Part shown: positions 59,010 to 64,000 of the stretch, one piece after another | Numbering within the stretch: the first letter of the stretch is position 1 | Layout: each line of letters starts with the position of its first letter | Made by a program: the position numbers and the translations under genes | From: Cercospora beticola | Lineage: Eukaryota > Ascomycota > Dothideomycetes > Mycosphaerellales > Mycosphaerellaceae | Length of the DNA stretch: 64,000 nucleotides | Assembly: GCF_033473495.1 (NCBI RefSeq) | Contig: NC_088942.1 | Location: forward strand, 124,001 to 188,000 | Direction of reading: 5' to 3' | The notes under the pieces: model-generated | Told to the model about the DNA's origin: nothing | Seen by the model: the letters and a program-made list of their open reading frames with translations, nothing else | Databases searched by the model: none

Positions 59010-60009
59010 ATGTCTTCACCCCAAATCATTTTCGGTTCCCACCAGGTCGGCGAGGCTTCCAACGAGGAACTCCAGCGATATGTCGACATCCTCAAGAAGA
59101 ACAACATCAAGACCATCGACACCGCCAAAACCTACGGGGACAGCGAGAAGCGTCTGGGAGACATCGAAGCCTCCAAGTCATTTGTGATCGACACCAAATC
59201 ACCTTCCATCATTCCAAAAGCGCTATCCCGAGACAACCTCGCCGCCGGCATCGATGAATCTCTCGCTCTCCTCAAAACGAAAAAAGTAGACGTCTACTAT
59301 CTACACACACCGGATGACCAGACACCGATCGAAGAAACAGTAGACACGATTCAAGAACTATACCGTCAAGGCAAATTCGAGCGTTTCGGCCTATCCAACT
59401 ACCTCCCCTCCGACGTCCGCAAAATCCACGCCTACGCCAAATCTACAGGCGGCATCGTTCCCACCGTCTACCAAGGCAACTACAACGCATTCGCTCGTTC
59501 AATCGAGCAAGATCTCTTCCCCGTCCTCCGCGAGCTCGGATTTTCCTTCCACGCATACTCTCCCATCGCCGGTGGGCTCTTTGCCAAAGACCCCGAAAAA
59601 CTCGCGACGTCCACCGAAGCCGGGCGCTTCGATGTCTCGAACATGAGTGGACATGTATACAATGCATTGTATAACAAACCGTCCGTAGTGGAAGCTCTCA
59701 GGCAAGTGGCAGGCTATCGCGAAAGATATCGGGGACACGAGCATCGGGCTGGCGTATCGTTGGATTCTCTTCCACTCTAAGCTGGATGCGCAGAAGGGCG
59801 ATGCTGTGATTGTTGGCGCGAGTCGACCAGCTCAACTTGAGCAGACGCTGGAGCTTTTGAACGGGAGTAAACCATTGGAGCAGGGAGTGGTGGAGAAAAT
59901 TGACGTGTTGTGGAAATTAGTTGCGGCGGATGCGCCGGTCGATAATTATAATTCGTGGGCGAAGGAGAATCTTACCCCGGAAGCTCTCGCTGCAGTGTTT
60001 AATAAGTAG
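59010..60009 (+). pseudogene. Aldo/keto reductase (AKR7-like) requiring a +1 frameshift
   Basis: Frame 1 runs from the ATG at 59010 to about 59699; the conserved protein then continues one base later in the +1 frame to the stop at 60009, about 332 residues in all. Motifs: FGSHQVGEAS, the Asp/Tyr of the tetrad in IDTAKTYGDSE, a Lys in FVIDTKS, His in YYLHTPDD, substrate region GLSNYLPSDV, then after the shift KWQAIAKDIG, GLAYRWILFHSKL and the NADPH-binding VIVGASRPAQLEQTLE. This is the aflatoxin-aldehyde-reductase type. The shift lies between 59697 and 59707, where the sequence reads CTC-AGG-C. An intron removing GT at 59706 to AG at 59781 would restore frame but would delete the conserved AYRW segment. 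It may be a pseudogene, a sequence error or a programmed shift. Confidence 0.8.
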
Positions 60010-61065
60010 TTTTTTCGAACGATCTCTCACTTTGGTGTTAGAGGTACATAGCAGATAGAATCTTGGTTAATGATATAGCTGGAATAGCGACTGTGCCAAT
60101 CTACGAGCTCAATTCCGTCGTCGGAGAAGGCATGGCACCTTCCGCGAGTACCCCACGCCCTCTGGTAGGATCAGTAAGTAGCAGCGAGCCATTCGATCAT
60201 AGCGTATAGATACCTATTATCGGCGCTTATGTATTCAATGGCTGTGAAAGAGTTGGAGGTCGTTCTAAATCTATCGAATGCGTTCAAGCTTCGGTGCGTT
60301 GATAGCATAAAACTCACTCAGCTGCTATGACCGCCCGTCGCTGCGTTCTACAGCCGCACTTCCCCGTCCCATGATGGGGACCTTCATTGCTGTCTCAACC
60401 TTCCTTCCTTTCCTAATAGATGTCAACTCAAACGCCGCAAGAGAAGCGACGATCTATTCCAAAAGCGTTCAGGAAGAAAAAAGCCGTTTCGGTGTGTCTT
60501 GAACTCTGTATACATAGATCGGAGAAAAAGCTGTAATCAACTAGGAAGCGGGAGAGAAAAGGCGGGTGACGTTGTCGGTCTGAGGAAACAGCGTGCTGGT
60601 TGATGTCTTGAACCTTCATCTATGTTATGCAAAGAAAACTTTGCATGAAAAGAATATATATATCTCAGAATAAAAAGTGGCTGCGGGTTGTCTTGAACGC
60701 TATGCACAGACGATAGACTTTTCTGTGGTCGGGGAGGAAGGGCGATAAGCATTCTTGTTGCATGTTTATATGCTGGGTGGCGTGAATTTTTGTTTCTGTA
60801 TATGCAAGGCGAAAAGATTCATGCACTTGTAGAGAAGGAAAAAAATTGGGCACAGATCAAAGAAGATGGCAATCTCGCCAAATTATGATCGATGGAGAGA
60901 AATCACTTCTGGCGACTCCTTCTTCAGGATCGATCATGCTTGACTCGATTCTCTTCTTCTCGATCCGACTCTCACTTCCTTAATCCACTTCTCTCTTACC
61001 TCATTCCTCCTTCTATCCTGATCCTCCCTATCTTATCCCATCTCCCTCCACATCATCCTCTTTCT
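60010..61065. other. Intergenic between convergent genes
   Basis: No gene is supported. AT-rich patches occur around 60640-60860. C/T-rich sequence at 60940-61065 precedes the minus-strand stop at 61066. Confidence 0.45.
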
Positions 61066-61524
61066 CTACTTCCCCGCACTCGTCCCCCCACCACTCATAT
61101 TCCCACTATTAATCCCGTCGCTTGGCCCCACCGGCACACCACTAATACCCTTCTCGCCCTTCGTGTCCGTCCCAGCTTCAACTCCCACATTCGTCGAACC
61201 CGAATCCGAAGCTACAGGAGCGTAGCCCGGGTTCTCTGCGATTCCGGTGCCAGAGGATTTTCCTGGAGCGGAGGGTGCGCCGAGACCTTCTTCTGTGGAA
61301 GAGGGTAAGTGTTAGAAAGAGGAGAATTATTGGTGTGGAGGTGGGGAAGGAGGATTAGAGGAACGAACTCTCAGCTTGCTGTTTTTGGAATTTCTCGCCG
61401 GCTGCTTGGCCGCCTCTGTCGTGGTTGGAGGTTAGCAAACTCCTCACTGTCTCATGCTAATCCGGTCTCATCGTCCAGAGCGTTATTTAGTTGACCGGAC
61501 ATACGGTGTCTTTGATCCAACCAT
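61066..61524 (-). CDS. Small hydrophilic Gly/Ser-rich protein, 97 aa
   Basis: Three exons: 61524..61505 (MVGSKTP), 61415..61369 and 61292..61066. Introns of 89 and 76 nt have GTATGT and GTTCGT donors, a GCTAAC branch and CAG acceptors; total coding length is a multiple of three. The peptide has no hydrophobic segment: GGQAAGEKFQKQQAEKEG, then ENPGYAPVASDSG, then GEKGISGVPVGPSDGIN and a Gly-rich end. It resembles small stress-type disordered proteins in composition only; I do not recognise a family. The two upstream exons are short, so the model is less certain than the last exon. Confidence 0.45.
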
Positions 61525-62091
61525 GATTGCGGATTTCTCTCGAATATCTTGGCAGTCTTTTGATCTTGCTGAGAAGCTGTGCTGATTTTATCGAGTTTCC
61601 AAAATCAAGAGAAGGAAGTTCGAAGCTCAATGGCAGCTCTTGTCATGCTAGAATAGCTCCGAATGACGTTGCCCGTCAATATCTGGTACTTCTTAGCAGT
61701 TTGAACGTCACCATAACACGGCGCCTCTGTCGTGACGTCAACGATATCGACATTGACTCGCCGATTGTGCTACAGATGCAGCATTTTGGCAGTGTTAGTA
61801 GGCAAAACCTGAAGAGAGGACATTGGACGCGTGAATTCAACATATTCTGTGTACGTTGAGGAGTGGCCGAGACGCATATCAGGTTGCCTCGATATGTCCA
61901 AGCTTGGTGGCTGTAGAACTATCTGCTTCAGGCACGCTAGCTGCAAACACCAAAACAGAAATTCGGAAACATACACACTTACTGTGATCTCGTCGTAACC
62001 TGTACTCTGTGCCTTGCTTGCTGATTGAGACAAAATGCCTTAGGTGTGCTACATAAGTCAGAGACCCGTGTAGCAATTTGCGCCATTGTCC
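61525..62091. other. Intergenic
   Basis: 3' side of the zinc-finger frame and upstream side of the small Gly-rich gene. Nothing else can be supported. Confidence 0.45.
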
Positions 62092-62643
62092 TCACGGACG
62101 GCTCTTCCTTTTGCTAATCCCCACGATTTCCATGCCAGAAGAATCATGGACTGCCTTGGCCATATGGCATTTCACGTCTCGGATCTGCCGCGCCCGGTAC
62201 GTGCACTGGGGCCACGGGCAAGCAAATGGTTTCTGGTCCAAATGCAGCAACCAGTGTTTTCGGAGGTCCCGAAAGTTGCCTTTAGGATGTAGATGCCGCC
62301 ATTGTCCGCAATTGTCAAATGGGCATTGCGAACCCAATTTATCCTCTGTCATCGGAAGCAGCTGCCCGAGATCAGAATGTGAGAGGCTATTGAGCCACTG
62401 CAGCAACGCGATGCTGCTAATCCTCCAGCTGATGCTCGCTGCTGGTTGACCAGTCGCTGGAGTCGAGTTTGCGTGTGATTGCTCGACCAGCCAGCTCGGC
62501 AATTTCCCATATGTCAGTATGCTGTCGAGTGAGGGTTGTGGGAGGATATTCAGCCATTGCAGTACTTCTGCGTCAAGGGTCCAAGGAATGTTGGCCGCCG
62601 CCCAACCAGAATTTGAAGGCAAAGCTGTGCTCGGTCTACCAGC
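62092..62643 (-). CDS. C2H2-type zinc-finger reading frame, start unresolved
   Basis: The frame is open from just after a TAG near 62646 to the stop at 62092. Its C-terminal part holds two C2H2-like fingers: CPFDNCGQWRHL with a distant H-x4-H (KHWLLH), then KPFACPWPQCTYRARQIRDV with H and H (KCHMAKAVH). Upstream are two related hydrophobic units with LQWLNIL and LQWLNSL, suggesting a real folded region. Yet the first ATG in the frame is at 62352, inside the protein just before finger 1, giving only 86 residues. Either the true start is in a small exon overlapping the end of the rad3 gene (stop at 62647), or the short form is used, or the locus is decaying. Probably a DNA-binding or fungal finger protein. 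Confidence 0.5.
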   Translation of the reverse strand, partial: AGRPSTALPSNSGWAAANIPWTLDAEVLQWLNILPQPSLDSILTYGKLPSWLVEQSHANSTPATGQPAASISWRISSIALLQWLNSLSHSDLGQLLPMTEDKLGSQCPFDNCGQWRHLHPKGNFRDLRKHWLLHLDQKPFACPWPQCTYRARQIRDVKCHMAKAVHDSSGMEIVGISKRKSRP

Positions 62644-62646
62644 GGA

Positions 62647-64000
62647 CTAGCCTGGCACAGAACCATTTGGGTTGATATCAGCAGCCGCTTGAAGCATCGC
62701 ACTCTCGTCCGCATCGTTCATGTCAAAGTCATCATCAAGTTCCCGGACTTGCCCCTCAGCTTCGGCCATGACAGTGTCACCATGAACACGGTGATCGCCA
62801 TTATACTCCCCGTTTTGATAATCATCGCGCATCGTATCCGCTTCCATTTTCGCCTGATGAGCCTGAAGATCTTCGTAACTCCACGTACTGATTCCATCCT
62901 GCATTTTACCAGGGAAGGGTTTGCTCATCTGCTTGAGGAATTTCCTCGCTGCCGCAACAGCTTGATCCACAGACATGTTTGCATCGCTCTCCATGAGTTC
63001 ATTGGCGATCCATTTGGGCAACTGAGTACGCTTCTTGCCGAATCGCTTGTCAGCCATGACCATGATACCGTAATCGTCCTTGCCTCGCAAGACGCGCCCC
63101 AGGCATTGTGCGCAATGTCGCATGGCATCGAAGGACAAGAAGTCATTCTCGCGAATGCGATAGGTTTCTCGCAGAAACTCCAATCGTGCTTTCAGGATAC
63201 GCGACTCAGTGTACTGGAACGGAACACCGATGCAAAGCACAGTCCGGCCGTAGTGGTGGTCGAAATCGATACCCTCGGATACCTTTCCTCGCGCGACACA
63301 AAGTAACACTGCACCTCTACCATTACTGCAGGCAGTTCGGTAAGTCTCGAGTGCCAAAGATGTCTCCTGGCTGTCAGGTGTCTCGACCAGAATGAGCTTG
63401 CTCTTCCAGACCTGATCCAGGATGCCCATGGTCTGCCACGCGGATATGACATTCTCCATATACAAGTATGATGGGAAGAAGACAACGAGACCATCTGGGG
63501 TGAGTTTGGAAAACTCGATCAGCAGATTGCCGTAATTTCGAATATTTGCGGGATCGCTTCGTGTCTGAAAGCCAGATGATATCTGGTTCTGATCAGAGCC
63601 TCTGGTCACGATCATTGGCAGGAATGATCTTCGAGCCAGTGTCATCGGATAGGACTCTTGCACAACTGCCGTGAATCCGAGCATTTTTGGGTACATTTCG
63701 AGAGGAGATATCGTTCCAGAAGTAATGATGACTGAGCTGAAACGTTCAAAGACCGGCTTGATGGCGATTGCAGCATCAAGACACGTAAAGTGGAGTACTG
63801 GATTGGCGACTGTCGCGGTATCGGATTCGAAAGGCTCCAATATTAGCAGGAAACCTGTGTCGTATGTAGCCGCGAGAGTTGCAAAAGTTGCAACCTCTTG
63901 AAGAGGCTGGTAGTCCTCGATATTGGTAAGTTCCAAAGTACGCACAAGTGAAGTGAGACGTTCCGCACAGAAGCGCAGAGGCTTCTTCTCGATGAATGTG
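62647..64000 (-). CDS. rad3: Rad3/XPD DNA helicase, C-terminal part (runs off the right edge)
   Basis: The frame is open from the window edge to the stop at 62647, about 450 residues. It begins in TFIEKKPLRFCAERLTSLVRTLEL, then the TSGTISPLEMYPKML helicase motif, VVFFPSYLYMENV, ARGKVSEGIDFDHHYGR (motif V), GVPFQYTESRILKARLEFLR, and motif VI in CLGRVLRGKDDYGIMVMADKRF with the Arg finger region. These are specific for XPD/Rad3, the 5'-3' helicase of TFIIH that opens DNA in nucleotide-excision repair and transcription. The acidic C-terminal tail (about 90 residues) is fungal in style. The N-terminal half with the Fe-S cluster and Walker A lies beyond the window. No introns are visible in this part. 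Confidence 0.95.
   Translation of the reverse strand, partial: TFIEKKPLRFCAERLTSLVRTLELTNIEDYQPLQEVATFATLAATYDTGFLLILEPFESDTATVANPVLHFTCLDAAIAIKPVFERFSSVIITSGTISPLEMYPKMLGFTAVVQESYPMTLARRSFLPMIVTRGSDQNQISSGFQTRSDPANIRNYGNLLIEFSKLTPDGLVVFFPSYLYMENVISAWQTMGILDQVWKSKLILVETPDSQETSLALETYRTACSNGRGAVLLCVARGKVSEGIDFDHHYGRTVLCIGVPFQYTESRILKARLEFLRETYRIRENDFLSFDAMRHCAQCLGRVLRGKDDYGIMVMADKRFGKKRTQLPKWIANELMESDANMSVDQAVAAARKFLKQMSKPFPGKMQDGISTWSYEDLQAHQAKMEADTMRDDYQNGEYNGDHRVHGDTVMAEAEGQVRELDDDFDMNDADESAMLQAAADINPNGSVPG

Overview
This is nuclear DNA of a filamentous ascomycete. The evidence is genes split by short introns (about 50-60 nt, GTRNGT donor, CTRAC-type branch site, YAG acceptor), Zn(II)2Cys6 regulators, DUF6536 and DUF3176 proteins, fungal MFS and amine-oxidase families, and an ApsB/Mto1-like protein. 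The mix of small secreted Cys-rich proteins and family types suggests a Dothideomycete, possibly a Mycosphaerellaceae-like plant-associated fungus. That placement is inference. No tRNA, rRNA, CRISPR or intact transposon was seen.

Layout. 1-4 kb: 5' end of an ApsB/Mto1-like gene, then a DUF6536 membrane protein. 4-11.3 kb: a gene-poor accessory stretch with two small secreted proteins, two orphan membrane proteins, a diverged direct repeat and a hairpin. 12-31.9 kb: conserved housekeeping genes (TPT-type sugar-phosphate/nucleotide-sugar transporter, SR splicing factor, Sof1, proteasome Rpn6, Fe-S scaffold Isu1, cohesin Rad21/Scc1, Golgi Ca2+/Mn2+ pump Pmr1), mixed with an alpha/beta hydrolase broken by an in-frame stop and a beta-lactamase-like serine hydrolase. 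32.3-39.2 kb: a sugar transporter and an SMP-30 lactonase transcribed divergently from one promoter region, followed by a large Zn2Cys6 regulator. 39.5-45.4 kb: a second Zn2Cys6 regulator, an FAD amine oxidase and an APC permease, which looks like a small amine-catabolism module. 45.6-48.1 kb: two divergent Cys-rich small secreted proteins assembled here from short exons. 48.3-54.1 kb: a DUF3176 protein, a type I surface glycoprotein and a fungal RapZ-C-domain protein. 54-64 kb: sparse region with small or hypothetical genes, an aldo/keto reductase needing a +1 frameshift, a zinc-finger reading frame without an early ATG, and the C-terminal part of Rad3/XPD running off the window.

Exon boundaries were set by hand from splice signals, reading-frame continuity and recalled family sequence. 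In every multi-exon model that is complete in the window, the coding length is a multiple of three. Family names come from recognised motifs, not database searches.
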